From Fasciolopsis buskii (lineage: Eukaryota > Platyhelminthes > Trematoda > Plagiorchiida > Fasciolidae), in the NCBI GenBank assembly GCA_008360955.1, contig LUCM01004059.1, forward strand, positions 1 through 64,000: DNA of 64,000 bases, written 5' to 3'. Both the position numbers and the translations under genes were made by a program. Numbering within the stretch: position 1 is the first letter of the stretch; each line of letters starts with the position of its first letter. Shown here piece after piece: positions 10,413 through 21,348 of the stretch. Below the pieces are notes generated by a model, which made no database searches, was not told the origin of the DNA, and was given only the letters and a program-made list of their open reading frames with translations.

Positions 10413-11349
10413 GTGCGATTTTTGCTGCAGCTGAATGGCCATCGACGCAGGCGACAAATCCGATCGGCTGACGAACGTTTGTCTGATTCGGCTGTTCGCA
10501 ACAGCTACGAACAGAAACTGTCCGAGGAACTAAGATCTTCGACGAGCAGCAATGTAGACGATCAGTGGGATCAAATTAAGCAGGCGATGCATTTGGCAGC
10601 GAATTTCGCCTGCGGTCCCAGATTTAGTGTTCATCAAAAACACTGGATCTCTCAAGCGTCGCTAATTCTAATGGAGCAAAAACGCGAGCTGCCTAACTGC
10701 AAGGAAATGAATAAGATGCGTCGGCAGTTGCAGCGTCAGTTGACCATAAGCCTTAGGAATGACCGCGAAANGGCTCTGATATGGTGGGGGAAGCATGCGA
10801 TGTTAATACATAAGATAGAAAACTGAATGCATCGGAATCCTGCTAAGGTGGGTGATGCGCCTCGTCTGCTCAGCGAACAGACAACGGGAAAGGCTTCTTC
10901 AATTCTGTGCAGACGATAACCTATTCCTATCTAGTGCGAATTTCCGACACAGTTCGCGACTTAAGAATGATCGTGAGAACTGGTGGTTTAAGGTAGCAGA
11001 AGAGATGGAAGGAGCGGCCGCTTCAGGTAATAGACAAAGACTGGTTACGCTTATACGCGACACCGGCGGGCGGCGAACTTCGGTTAGTGAAGTCATGTGC
11101 GGTAGGAATGGAGAGCTCATCCATGGTAAACAGGAAAGACTGGACCGTTGTGCAGAACATTTCAAGGATCAGTTTAACTGGCCATACGCTAACGTATTTA
11201 AGCCGACGTCCGGAGCTGTGAATCCTTGGGAGGTGTCACTTGATCACTCAACGGAAGTGGAAGTGCAGTCGGATATTCGGCTTCGGAAGAGGCGAGAAGC
11301 AGCCGGTCCCGATGACCTTCCTCAGTTCTTTTCAAATTGTGTGGACTAG
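10413..11349 (+). pseudogene. Retroelement linker and polymerase start, rearranged
   Basis: Two frames (10413-10826 and 10852-11349) cover the basic linker between endonuclease and reverse transcriptase: FLLQLNGHRRRRQIRS, KLSEELRSSTSS, then ENWWFKVAEEMEGAAASGN, LVTLIRDTGGRR, HGKQERLDRCAEHFKDQFN and RLRKRREAAGPDDLP. The text SLRNDRE before the N at 10771 is followed by a second run through the endonuclease C-terminus (10815-10965, similar to about 10117-10266) and then by LKNDRENWW again. So a short stretch is represented twice around the N. Confidence 0.7.
10771..10771. other. Single ambiguous base inside a repeated retroelement segment
   Basis: One N. The sequence after it repeats an earlier part of the same element in diverged form, so it may mark a join between reads from different copies. 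Confidence 0.8.
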
Positions 11350-11707
11350 TGCTGATGAAATCAATTACCTCCTTGCTTCGTGATATTTGGAACGGGGAGC
11401 ATATCCCGCTATCGTGGGGTGGGTTGCTGATTACACTCATCTTCAAGAATAGCATACGGAGTGACTGCAGCAATCGTCGTGGGATTAGTTTAATTCCGAT
11501 AGTTACCTGAATGATTGGAAAATCTGCTTCTGTACAGCCAGTTTAATTTCGTGTGTTGACTGCTTTGCGTCCTTTTTCCTCATCGGTTGTAGGTCCACTG
11601 CCTTTTCGCTTTGCATATTCATCGTCTGTAGCACCATTTAACTGCAGAAGAAAAACAAGGGCTAATTTTTTTTTACTCTGCTGTTTGACGCTGAATGATG
11701 GTGGTAC

Positions 11708-13141
11708 ACATTTGCAAAAATTCAGCCGCTTAAGCCTTTGGGGCCAACGTCATCTTTGACCTTATCTAGCCTGCACCGTCAACATTCAGTCGTTGGCTTT
11801 AAAAACGTCTCACCCTTGTCGCATCTAGCATCATTTACTTACTTGTCGAGAAAATCTATGGTTGACAGTAGATAATTTGCTGCGCACAAGTGTCACAGTG
11901 ACCGCTAGCGTTTGAACCGTTTGTTAGTCAGTTGCTTTTAATATTCCTGGGTCCAAATGATTTGGGCATAGTTCTCCGATCATTGAAACCCTTTTTGCAT
12001 CAGGAGTAATGTGTATTAGTCGTTTAAATTACTAGTAATTTTTAGGTACGATCTTCAACTAAGGTGTTAGTGATAAGTTTCTTTTGTAGGCTAACTTAAT
12101 AACGTTGTCTATATTCTGGTCGTCTGATGCCAGAGTCCCTACAATTTATCTCTTATCTTTATTAGCAACGTCAATTAGCATGTAAATGCTTATCGACGGC
12201 GTCTCAATTAGAACTAACTCTTTTGATGGTTTCCATAACAAAGTCCCCTACTCTCGTGCGCTTTGCCAGCTTAACCAAAGGCCCGGGATAGAGCCCTCTA
12301 ATGACTCCTTCTGATTGATCGAGGTGATAGTGCGAAACCCACAGTAGAACCGTGAATTTAATGAAAACTTGATAAAGATGATAAGCAACGCGAACCTCTT
12401 TTCTCCCATACTGTTTTCGCCTTTCACTGTACGCCGTTTGGATCTAAGACCAGATTAGCGCATACATATGTGTGTGAGTTGCATTGGTCAGCTTATTCTG
12501 ATTGGTCATTCGGGAACCCGCTCACTTTCCACACGTTATCGTCGACCGATAGACTGTCTGGACAACGATCAACATCCTTGATTTTTTAGTTTTCGAAGGA
12601 GAGGGCTAATTCACACAGCCCTAGGGTTTTTATCACATTCAAAGTAATTTACAGTATAACAGTTGAACCCCGCAGTCAAATGGTGTGTAGTATGTGCTTC
12701 TGTCGCTCTCCTCTACTTTGCGAAAAATGTGCACTGTTTCAATTTCTGGTTGGCTGGTTTTCACTTAGGAAATCACCAGTCTTGCCTCTGTCTTTATTTT
12801 GTTGACATGGAAAAATATTCGAAGCAGAAGCGAGACAAAGCGAAACAGTTCGGACTACAATCATTTGGGCTGTACGTCAGACCAAACTCATCAGCTCCAA
12901 CTGGGGAGATGGCCATGCTGTGTGGCGTAGTTCTTTGGCTGATATCTTCTTCAGCAATGCGGACTAATCATCTGTATGAGTGACCTATCGATCCTTCCTA
13001 CAAAATAACCTGAAAATCAATTCAACGCATGATAAATTTCATAAAGGTTACTTAAATCAATTTTTCTCGTGACTATCTCTTATAAAAGGTGTTAAGGAAA
13101 GATGACCTATTCCTTAGTGTTAGTTTCTAACGTTATCCTAA
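11708..13141. other. Unassigned DNA
   Basis: No recognised gene or repeat. A 106-codon + strand frame at 12663-12983 begins with a hydrophobic stretch (WCVVCASVALLYF) that could pass for a signal peptide, but there is no family match and no clear splice context. Confidence 0.35.
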
Positions 13142-14800
13142 AATATTTGGAACGATGAGCGTGTCCCGTTATCGTGGGGTGAGTCACTGATTATACCCAT
13201 CTTCAAGAAGGGTAAACGGAGTGACTGTAGCAATCGTCGTGGGATTAGTTTAATTCCGATAGTTACTAAGGTGTTGGTTTCGATAATGCTGCGCCGTTTG
13301 ACACCGATTCGCGAGAGTAATATCCATGAACAGCAGGCCGGATTTCGGCCAGGTCGAGGATGCATCGACCAGATATTCACTCTTCGGTAGTTACTGGAAA
13401 CGCGCCACACACACACACCGCTGCCCTACGATCGTAGTCTTTCTCGACTTGAAAGGTGCTTTCGACTCCGCGGATCGACCAGCACTCCTCAGTGCTCTCC
13501 ACCGGAAGGGTATGCCAGCAAAGTTCTTGAACCTGTTGCGAGCACTGCTCTCGCATACCTATGGTCGCGTGACGGTATACGGTGAACTATCAAGTTCATT
13601 CGAAACGACTAGTGGCGTTCGACAAGGGTGTTCCATCTCTCCATTTTTGTTCAACTTCGTCATGGACGAGGCGATGGAAGATGCTTTAGGAGGTCTCCGG
13701 GATGTGGGAATCGAACTGGGAAATGGAGGGAAGCTATGCGACCTAGATTACGCAGATGACGTCGTGCGGCTTTTCGAGTCTGCGGACCATGCACAATGTG
13801 CACTAGATAGACTGTCGAGATCGGTTGCTCGGTTTGGCATGTACTTTGCACCTTCAAAGTGCAAAGTGCTGTTACAGGACTGGACGACAGCAGTGCCAAA
13901 CTTGATACTGGATAGAGAGGAGCTGACGATTGTGGACCGTTTCACCTACCTTGGTAGCTGTGTCGAACGATGGTAGCTCGGTAGTGGAGGTAAGTATGCG
14001 CATATTCAAGGCTCGTGCAGCTTGCGCTGGATTGAAGCACTTGTGGCGTCGGCTTGATATTTCACAGAAGTTGAAAGGTCGTGTGTACTGTGCTACAGTG
14101 CGTTCGGTTCTGTTGTACGGTTGCGAGACATGGAGAATGCGTGTCGGAGTTGTTGGTCGCTAGTACGCTTACTATCACTGATGTTTACGTAGTATGGCTA
14201 GGATTGGATGGAGTGACCGGGTGAGTAATATTGAGGTTAGGAATCTGGTATTGGGTGCCACTTCTGAAAATAGCTTGTTTCAGCGTATGAAACTTAGTTG
14301 TCTACGCTGGTTGGGTCACGTGTTGCGTATGACGAACACTTGCCTACCATACCGTGCCCTGTTTTGTGTTCCTCCTAAGAAATGGAAGAAGCCGTGCGGA
14401 GGTCAGCAGATGACGTGGCAACGTGGAATGAGAAAATGTACAGCGAACTTAGGTAAATGAGGTGTCTCACGTCTTCGTGGTTGGGGTCCGAAAGACTCGT
14501 CGACTTGCTGGCTGGAGACACTGAAGGATATGGCAGTGAACCGTGAACAGTGGCGATCGTGCTGCCATTTTCTATCGAATCAGAATGATTGAAAACACGT
14601 GCATTTGTACAGTTAGACTGTTTCGTGTGTTGGCTGCAGCAGCATCTTATCTTTTGCCGCCTGTGTAGGTGCACTCTCTGTTCCCGTTGGATATTTACTC
14701 TTTTTATATAATCGTGTAACTCTGGGGAAAGGCAGCGGTCAGTGGGGCTTGCCTTGCTGTTTAACGCTGAACGACGATGATGTTGATGGCGATGTTGTCA
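13142..14800 (+). mobile_element. 5'-truncated RTE-like retroelement (family C), polymerase and 3' end
   Basis: The copy begins inside the polymerase at a point matching 11382 (WNDERVPLSWG), typical of incomplete target-primed reverse transcription. It runs through the whole reverse transcriptase and C-terminal region to a 3' end near 14765-14800: CTGTTTAACGCTGAAC then GACGATGATG-like repeats. Decay includes a TAG in place of glutamine at 13388-13390 (TLR-stop-LLETRH), a slippage in the (AC)n run at 13406-13418 that shifts the frame, a short deletion near 13962 (SCVERW stop against SCASNDG in the copy at 19090), and stops at 14161 and 14458. The C-terminal part keeps LLYGCETW, CLRWLGHVLRM and MTWQRGMRKCTA. 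Confidence 0.9.
13326..13976 (+). pseudogene. Reverse transcriptase core with intact YADD box
   Basis: The frame covers fingers, palm and thumb: IVVFLDLKGAFDSADRPALL (first catalytic Asp), GELSSSFETTSGVRQGCSIS, PFLFNFVMDEAMEDAL, then CDLDYADDVVRLFESADHAQ with the catalytic pair, FAPSKCKVLLQDW and RFTYLGSCV. It is cut off at VERW by a frameshift near 13962. The two catalytic boxes are intact, so this segment was probably copied from a recently active element. Upstream, the QQAGFRPGRGCIDQI block is present in another frame (13328-13385). Confidence 0.9.
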
Positions 14801-15769
14801 GCGTCGCCGTTATTTTCGAGTGGTAGTCCTGTTGTTATTCCTGAATTCATTAGAAGTTGCATTTCCCACTGGAAAACCTGAGCAACCATTTGAATTCACA
14901 GATCAACGGTACTCTCCGCTGCCAGTATAAAGCGATTTGCTGCTACCAATGTTATTACTACGGGAATTTCCATCTAGAACCGGGCCAGTTTTCCCAGAAC
15001 ATATTAGACATTCACTGTTCACCCTAGAGCCTACTCACCAAGTGGTTTCCCACGCGAGATGAACGCTTCCGATCCTGATTTTGGATCCGTCACTTAAGGG
15101 ACAAAATCCGTAGATTGCAGTGATATCCTCAAGGGCTAAACATTTTATCAGATTAACGCACGATTGCGACGGAGGGACAATATATCAAAACTGGGAGTGA
15201 AATAGATCGCCCTTAACGACCGGTCTGAGGCTCGAAATAGGATGCTAAGTGGAATGATTCGTTAATTTTTGTCCTTCATGAGTGGGTGTCATTACTGCAC
15301 TATGCCAGCAGAAACAAAACTGGATAATGTGCATGGCTGTGACTATTGAAGCGGACGCATACTGATATCGAAATGAGCAAACTCTCACACCGGTTGGGCA
15401 TACTTACGGAAACTAATGATCATAAATGCGAACATATCAATTCCTCATTTATTGGGCTACTAACTACTACTCGGTAAGCCATAGCTTAGGGGATTTAATC
15501 TATATGCCACTCATCGAATCGGTAAAATTGTGATGGCAGCCAGAAAGAGCGAGCCAGTAGGCAAGCAAAGTTTAAGTGAATGGATAAATTTTCTCTTGAT
15601 TTGTGCCTTTAGTGCCTTCAGTAATTTGGTTCTCCGAGGTTTGTTGTTCTGTCAATGTTCGGGGTTTAATGTCTAAAGCTCGCTCTGAACGCATCTCGAA
15701 ATAGTCCCAGCTGAACTGCGACTCAGATAACCTCTGTTAAGGAAGTCTTACACACTCATTTCTCGTGTC
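14801..15769. other. Unassigned DNA
   Basis: No open frame or repeat that I can support. Begins just past the 3' terminal repeats of the retroelement. Confidence 0.35.
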
Positions 15770-15905
15770 AGTTTCCGCAATAATGCGAGGACGAAAGCGG
15801 ATGCCCGGCGCTCTCCACCGAGTTCACTGGTCCTCGGTAGTCAATCTAGGGAAAATGACTCAACCTTTATTCCAAACCAACCGCGTAAGACGTACTAAGC
15901 ATACG
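15770..15905 (+). repeat. Interspersed repeat, copy 1
   Basis: Matches the - strand of 26736-26878. Shared blocks include GCGAGGACGAAAGCGGATGC against GAGTACGCGGACGAAGGCG, the common GCTCTCCACC, TCGGTAGTCAA against TTGGTAGTCAA, and TTCCAAACC. Identity by eye is about 70%. The family is not recognised and no coding potential is seen. Confidence 0.6.
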
Positions 15906-17531
15906 ATTGTATGCTGATTGACATCCGTGGGGAAGAGACGCACCAGGCACCATCTGAAGGGTGTGTGAGTTGAACAATCAGTCATCTCAGATTGTCCTAT
16001 TGCCTTGTGGGCTAGACTATTCGGTCACAGGTGCCGGAGAAAAGTTCGCTAAATCAATTCTCAGCTTCGATCTGGGCGGCCGGATAGCACCCAGCCCACC
16101 GAATTGTCATGGTTCTCGATGGATAGCCAGTAACGTGGAGATGGAGAATAGAAAAAAATAGCATATGAAGTGAGCTCTGTATATTGCTTTTTGTTTTCAC
16201 TCATTGTTTTCGTCCTCCATGATTTAGATGGCACATGGTCTGTATACAGATTTGTGCAATATATATATATATATATCCATACGTTAACCAACCACTGCAT
16301 CAGTGCTTTCCCGACATTTTGTGCGTATGGCAGTAAGGCTCCAATAAAGCTCTCGGAGTATTACTGCTGCAGTTGCTGTGCAAACATGCCAAAAATACAA
16401 ACAGAAAACTTTTGTTCGAAGCCAAGGGTGTTTTTGTAAATCTTGGTCATGCTCAGAAGACGGAGACTGCGCTTCAGCCTCGATAATCCGGCTTCGGATC
16501 AAACTTTTCTGGACGTGTCCTGTTTCATCAGCGAATTACCGAACAACTGTTATCCCAACGGAATGTTTTTGTTCATGCTGTGTGCATTATGGCTATCATG
16601 CATGTAGCTACACTTACGTTTATTTTTTCTGTAGATAAGAAATAATTATAGGTACTGTTATTCGAAATGAAATCCATCTTATTAGTAGTATGTTTCGCAT
16701 GTGGATGGATGAACAAAATGTCCTCGGAAGCACACGACTGGTTTCGTGGTTATTGCTACTCTTCAGGTATGCGTACCCGGTATTCTTCTGTCCAACCATC
16801 CGTATACTAATGTGCTTCTTTCTTAGTTTCTCACTAGAATCTCATTTGAATCGTTAGGAGCGTGAATGGATGAAAAATCCTCCGGCAAATCACCATGTGG
16901 TTCTTAAATAGATTCATCATCCATTCACGCTCCTAACGATTCATATTAGATTCTAGTGAAAAATCCATCTTACTTTCATTGGTTTGATCCCGTCCACGAT
17001 TCGTTATTACTTTTTTATTGTGATATAACGGTCGCGTTTTGGCTTCCTTCACTTCTGGTAATTATTGACATGCTGAAGCCTACTATGAAGAGTAAATTAT
17101 TCGTGGTCATCTGACGGAACCAGATTCAATCGTGTATCAGTTATTTCCGGCTGCTCAGTTGAAATGATTTTTCACTTTGTGCATATCTGTTAAGTGCGCC
17201 AGAGGGTCAGCCATCCCATTAAACTGGAAGATTTATCGCCGTTTTGTGAATAAAACTGTCTTCATGGTGGTAGCCTTCTGCGGATAATTTTTTTGTGCAT
17301 GTTATCTGTGTTTTAACGATCGGTGACTGGTGGCCAGGCGATCAGTAATCTGTGGGATATCCAGTTGCCTGTTTGACGGTCAATCTTATCCTGCCGATTC
17401 TCTGATATATCTCGATGGCTAACGCTTAATTTATCAGGTTTGAGTATTGTCCTGCAACGCTCAAATGCTAATCCCGCCAGACGTATGCATCTCCTTTAAT
17501 ATTCTTTTTTTGCATTTTCATTTTCCTTCAG
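15906..17531. other. Unassigned DNA with an (AT)n run and a foldback
   Basis: Contains (AT)n at 16259-16277 and the inverted repeat at 16831-16959 (listed separately). Short overlapping open frames at 16170-16640 show no recognisable domain. Confidence 0.35.
16831..16959. repeat. 43-bp inverted repeat, near-perfect
   Basis: Arms 16831-16873 and 16917-16959 are reverse complements in 41 of 43 positions and enclose a 43-base spacer. The arms start TCACTAGAATCTCAT and contain GTTAGGAGCGTGAATGGATGA. No target-site duplication is obvious beyond the arms. It may be a small foldback element or the remnant of one. Confidence 0.85.
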
Positions 17532-17650
17532 AAATTTACAAAATTGTCATCACCAACCAGTCCAGTATGTCAATGCACCCTGGACCTACGAGACCCAGAC
17601 CGGCATTGCCTGATAGCGAGCACGAGGACAAGAAGCGCTGTTGTTTCTAA
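17532..17650 (+). CDS. Candidate C-terminal exon, possible small GTPase tail
   Basis: A very strong acceptor (TTTTCATTTTCCTTCAG ending at 17531) precedes a frame of 38 complete codons. The frame ends in KKRCCF and a TAA at 17648-17650. The exon would start with two bases that complete a codon, then ATT TAC AAA. A polybasic run followed by a double cysteine and one residue resembles the prenylated tail of Rab-like GTPases (CCX type). The middle is proline-rich (HPGPTRPRPALPD), as such hypervariable tails often are. No upstream exon with a P-loop or DTAGQ motif was found in the preceding 3 kb. The other two frames are also partly open, so the reading is uncertain. Confidence 0.3.
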
Positions 17651-18541
17651 TCTTTTGTCGGCTTTTATTAACTTCTGTGTCATGTCGATGCGCACCCAGT
17701 CCATACCTGCGCCCCAGTCTTCCTTGTTGCAAACTCATTGCGTTTGACGGATCGTGCCTGGTTTATGGGTTGTCACCTTTGCATTCGGTCCTGGCACAAT
17801 CAAATCGTTTTGCTACTGATTCTCTCTGTTTTTCCTCAGAAGATAAGGCTTTTTCACTGGCCGACTCAACTTTTGTTGAGCTTCTTTTTTCTACCCTCTT
17901 ATGTTCTCACTGGAGAGAATCAGAAACGAAAATATTCCCACCTTGTAAGCAGCCCTGTTGTGGTTCAGGTGCCGATGCAAAAAAAGGTTTTTTATCGGAT
18001 TTATTTGTGGCTGTGACAGCATCCATACTTACCATATTATGCACCCTGTGCGAACGCCAAAGTCACTCGCTCTTACTTTAACTTAATCACACAGGGCACA
18101 GTTATGTTGGAACGATTACTGTTTTATTCATATGCACCCCTCCTTTTACATTTTGATTTGAAAAGTGTTGAACCAACGAGCGTATTGGTTCTTTGAATTC
18201 TCTTTGGTTTCTGGGGTTCTCCCGTTCGGCTCATTTAAGCTCGACTCAGTTTTATATGTTCCGCCTGCTGTCAGTTCCATACGAGTTGGAAGGTTTCCAG
18301 TTACCACAACCCATGTACCTCGATCTTCGTTTTTTCTACTCTATCCGCTATATGAATAAAATCCAGTTGTTGCCTTTTATGGTGTCTATTTATATTGTAC
18401 CCAGGTCATATACTCAGTTTCTTTGGACTCCGAATTTGACGCGTGTCAGCACAGAGAAATCACGGATCCTTTCGAATGAACCATAACGAAGACCCATCTG
18501 CGTCGGGTGGATCGAAATTTCTAAGCTAACCGCAGTTACAG

Positions 18542-18585
<44 letters not shown>

Positions 18586-18762
18586 TGCTTATAATCGACC
18601 AAACGAACTTCACATTCAACGCACACTAAAGTAGGCACAGTCTATCACGCAAAACTTCAGGTAAATAAGGATCTCACGACCGATGATCCTTGGTATTTAT
18701 ATTAGTCTATGAGGGACGCATTTCGACCTAGCGGCAATTCCGGTGAACTCCTTATAATTTGC
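17651..18762. other. Unassigned DNA
   Basis: A second strong acceptor-like tract (TTTTTCCTCAG at about 17831-17841) precedes open frames to 18081, but none ends in a known motif. A (TA)n run occupies 18544-18582. AATAAA occurs at about 18355. Confidence 0.35.
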
Positions 18763-19920
18763 GGTTGCATGAGGGTATGCGGTGAACCATCAAGTTCATT
18801 CGACACAACTGGCGGTGTTAGAAAAGGGTGTTTTTGTTCAACTTCATCTTGGACGAGGTAATGGAAAATGCTTTAGAAGGTCTCCAGGATGTGGCAGTCT
18901 AAAGGGAAATGGTGAGAAGTTGTGTGACCGGGATGCGGCAAATAACATCGTGTGCCTGTTCTGGTCCGCGGACCATGCATAACCTGCGCAAGACAGACTC
19001 CAGGCATGTAGCTCGGTTCGGCATGTGCTTTGCACCTTCTAAGTGCAAAATACTGTTACGGGACAGTAGCCCCGAACTTGATACTTAATTCGGTAGCTGC
19101 GCATCGAACGATGGTAACCAGGCGGTAGAGATAAACACGCGTATATCCAAGCCTCGAGTAGTTTACTCTGGACTGAAGCACTTGTGGCGTCGGCTTGATA
19201 TTTCGCTGAAGTTGAAAGGCTGTATGTACTGTGTCGCAGTGCACTCAGTTCTGCTGTACGGTTGAGAGACATGGAGTATGCGTGTGGGCGATGTTCGTCG
19301 GTTGAAGGTTTTCGACCACCGATGTCTACGTGGTACGGCTAGAACTTGGATGGAGTGACCAGGTGAGTAGTGTGGATGTCCGGAACCTAGTATTAGGCGC
19401 CGGTTCTGAGAATATCATATCTCAGCGTATGACGCTGGGTAGACTACGCTGGTTGAGTCACGTGTTGCGTATAGTGAACATTCGTCTACCATACGGTGCC
19501 GTGTTTTGTGTCCCTTCCGAGGAATGGAAGAAGCCGTGCGGAGGTCAACAGATGACGTGGCAACGTGGAATGAGAAAATGTACAGCGAAGTTATTTAAAG
19601 TAGGTGTTTCACGTCTTCGTGTTTGTGGTCCGAAAGGCTCGTCAGTTAGCTGGCTGGGGACATTGAAGGATATGGCAGTGAACCGTGATAAGTGGCCGTC
19701 GTGTTGTTATTTTTTGTCGCATCACAATGATTGGGAAAGTATGTTTATTCAGTTAGAGTGCGCTGCTTGTGTTTGCTACTACTGCGTTTTCTTTCCCCGT
19801 CTGTGTAGTTCCACTCCTTGTTCCCTTGGACATTCACTTTTCTCATAGAAACGTAACCGTAAGGTAATGGCATGCCGTCAGCGAGGCTTGCCTTGCTGTT
19901 GAACGCTGAACGTTGGTGAA
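18763..19920 (+). mobile_element. 5'-truncated RTE-like retroelement (family C), older copy
   Basis: Starts inside the polymerase at a point matching 13560 and runs to a 3' end at about 19885-19918 (TTGCTGTTGAACGCTGAAC then GTTGGTGAAG). The palm region is heavily damaged: LCDRDAANNIVCL replaces CDLDYADDVVRLF, so the active site is gone. The C-terminal region is open over 172 codons at 19330-19848, with LRWLSHVLRIV, GQQ-MTWQRGMRKCTA and a final WPSCCYFL. Unlike the copies at 13142 and 52185, it keeps the uninterrupted SCASNDG region near 19090. Confidence 0.85.
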
Positions 19921-21212
19921 GAATTTGCAGTCGACACCGATCGTCCTTGATTTGACTACAACTGTTCGTTTTGTTTGCCCGCTCGGTTAATTTAACTGTA
20001 AGCGGGACGAATTTCGTCGATAGGCATGTTTCTGTTGATCTTGCTGTTTAGTTTTCAGTATTCTTACACCGGAACATGTCGTCGAGTCGGAAAACGACAA
20101 AATTACTGACGGTCTCATCGATGAAAGCTGTGACTCCACGGCATTCCGATCGATTTCGACGAGGTTCACGCAACGGGTGATGGAAATTGCGTTGTGCGGT
20201 TTTCCGTCTGTACATCGAGGATTTATTTACTTATCACTGCTGCAATCATGTTCTGCTGAATAATAAAGAAGCAGGGAATGGAATGAAATAACGTATATAT
20301 GAAGCGAAGCTGTCGAGGACAAGGGATCGTATTAGACGCCATTATACCTGCTGTTCTGAACTTTCGTCTCCCAACTTATTAACACGGTGGCGTTTTCGTT
20401 CTTGCTTCCAAGGGACTTCAATGGCGTCCACTAAAGGTTTTCAGTTTTAACCTTTCAGCATGTGTAAAGCGAATGCTGTTTTCTACGGGATCCATATTTA
20501 GTGGTGAGAATCCCTTTGGTTTCTCCTTAGTGTCAATTTTGGTCTAAAACGATCAACGACAACAAGGGAGATCAGCCCGAATTTGTATCATTAGGGAAAA
20601 GCCTTGCGACTTATTTTTGGGTGGAACAAGACCCATAAAGGTGACAACAATCGAAATACTCTTTGCTGGACGTAAGCCTCGTGAATTCACTCACGGTGAA
20701 AATGCCTTGGACTGTGCCCCTCGTATACTGGGGATACGAGAAAGCCTCAGCCGAATTCAAGCAATAATCCATTCCCCATGGACGATCAACTTGTCTCTAC
20801 CGAGATTTCTGTGTGAGCCTGACCTAAGGAGCGATGCGTTCCAGGTCAACGTTAGAGAAACATTTGCAGAACTGGGGGACTCAAAATCAGGAAAGCTGGG
20901 TGCCTAGTGAATTCCACTTCATCAGCATGAAGGTGTGAGACACTTTCGGCTACGCGGATCATGGATCATTGTAATTGGCGACTTTAATGGCAAATAACTG
21001 AATTAAGCAATTTGTCTTGGATAATCCAGTGATCGCCCGCAATGCGCCTCAATACAACAATACTGTCATGTCATTTTCCGGGTTAGGCAGTTTTCTTTCA
21101 TGAGAGACGGCTGGTTGGCTTCAACTATTGATAGTAAAGCGGTTTTTAATGTTAGATCAGTGAGATGAAATCGGGTAATGTTGTTGCGAAGTTTTACTTG
21201 GTCCGGACTTAC
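19921..21212. other. Unassigned DNA, possible trace of another endonuclease
   Basis: A 96-codon + strand frame lies at 20617-20907. Shortly after it, the words IIVIGDFNGK occur at about 20970-21000 and resemble the GDFN box of retroelement endonucleases. Nothing else supports the match. Confidence 0.25.
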
Positions 21213-21348
21213 TGATAGTTGATTCAGCAAAAACTGGATATCCCTCGTTTGAGATCTTTGGCATATTCCTAGAAATCCAATTCTTATTTGTATTATTTTT
21301 CTATGGTTCCTCGTACGGCCCCTTGTTCTCTCACTATGTTTACTGGCC
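21213..21348 (-). CDS. Candidate internal exon, function unknown
   Basis: Bounded by an acceptor (ATATTTTATTCCAG before 21348) and a consensus donor (TCA then GTAAGT, 21212-21207). The frame has 45 codons after one leading base. It is basic at first (KHSERTRGRTRNHRK) and ends RDIQFLLNQLS. No domain recognised and no partner exon identified. Equally, this may be chance. Confidence 0.22.

Larger units (their letters stand above)
9370..11707 (+). mobile_element. Internally deleted RTE-like retroelement (family C): endonuclease kept, reverse transcriptase lost
   Basis: The order is a 5' leader from about 9370, an endonuclease (9394-10405), a basic linker (10413-10770), a single N, a repeated piece (10815-10965), a second linker and the start of the polymerase (10966-11506: SLLRDIWNGEHIPLSWG, CSNRRGISLIPIVT), and then 3' untranslated sequence to about 11707. 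At 11507 the text jumps from SLIPIVT straight into sequence matching 14570-14620, so roughly 1.3 kb of polymerase is missing. The 3' end carries CTGTTTGACGCTGAATGATGG, close to the ends at 14765 and 19890. The leader matches the - strand copy ending near 32960 in about 60-70% of positions by eye, so the true 5' end lies at or before 9366. It cannot move by itself. Confidence 0.8.

Noticed and set aside
13120..14820. Target-site duplication around the 13142-14800 element
   Set aside because: No convincing matching words were found on both flanks; the variable repeats at the 3' end blur the boundary.
20970..21000. Isolated GDFN word as evidence for another endonuclease
   Set aside because: One short motif without flanking endonuclease blocks is too weak.
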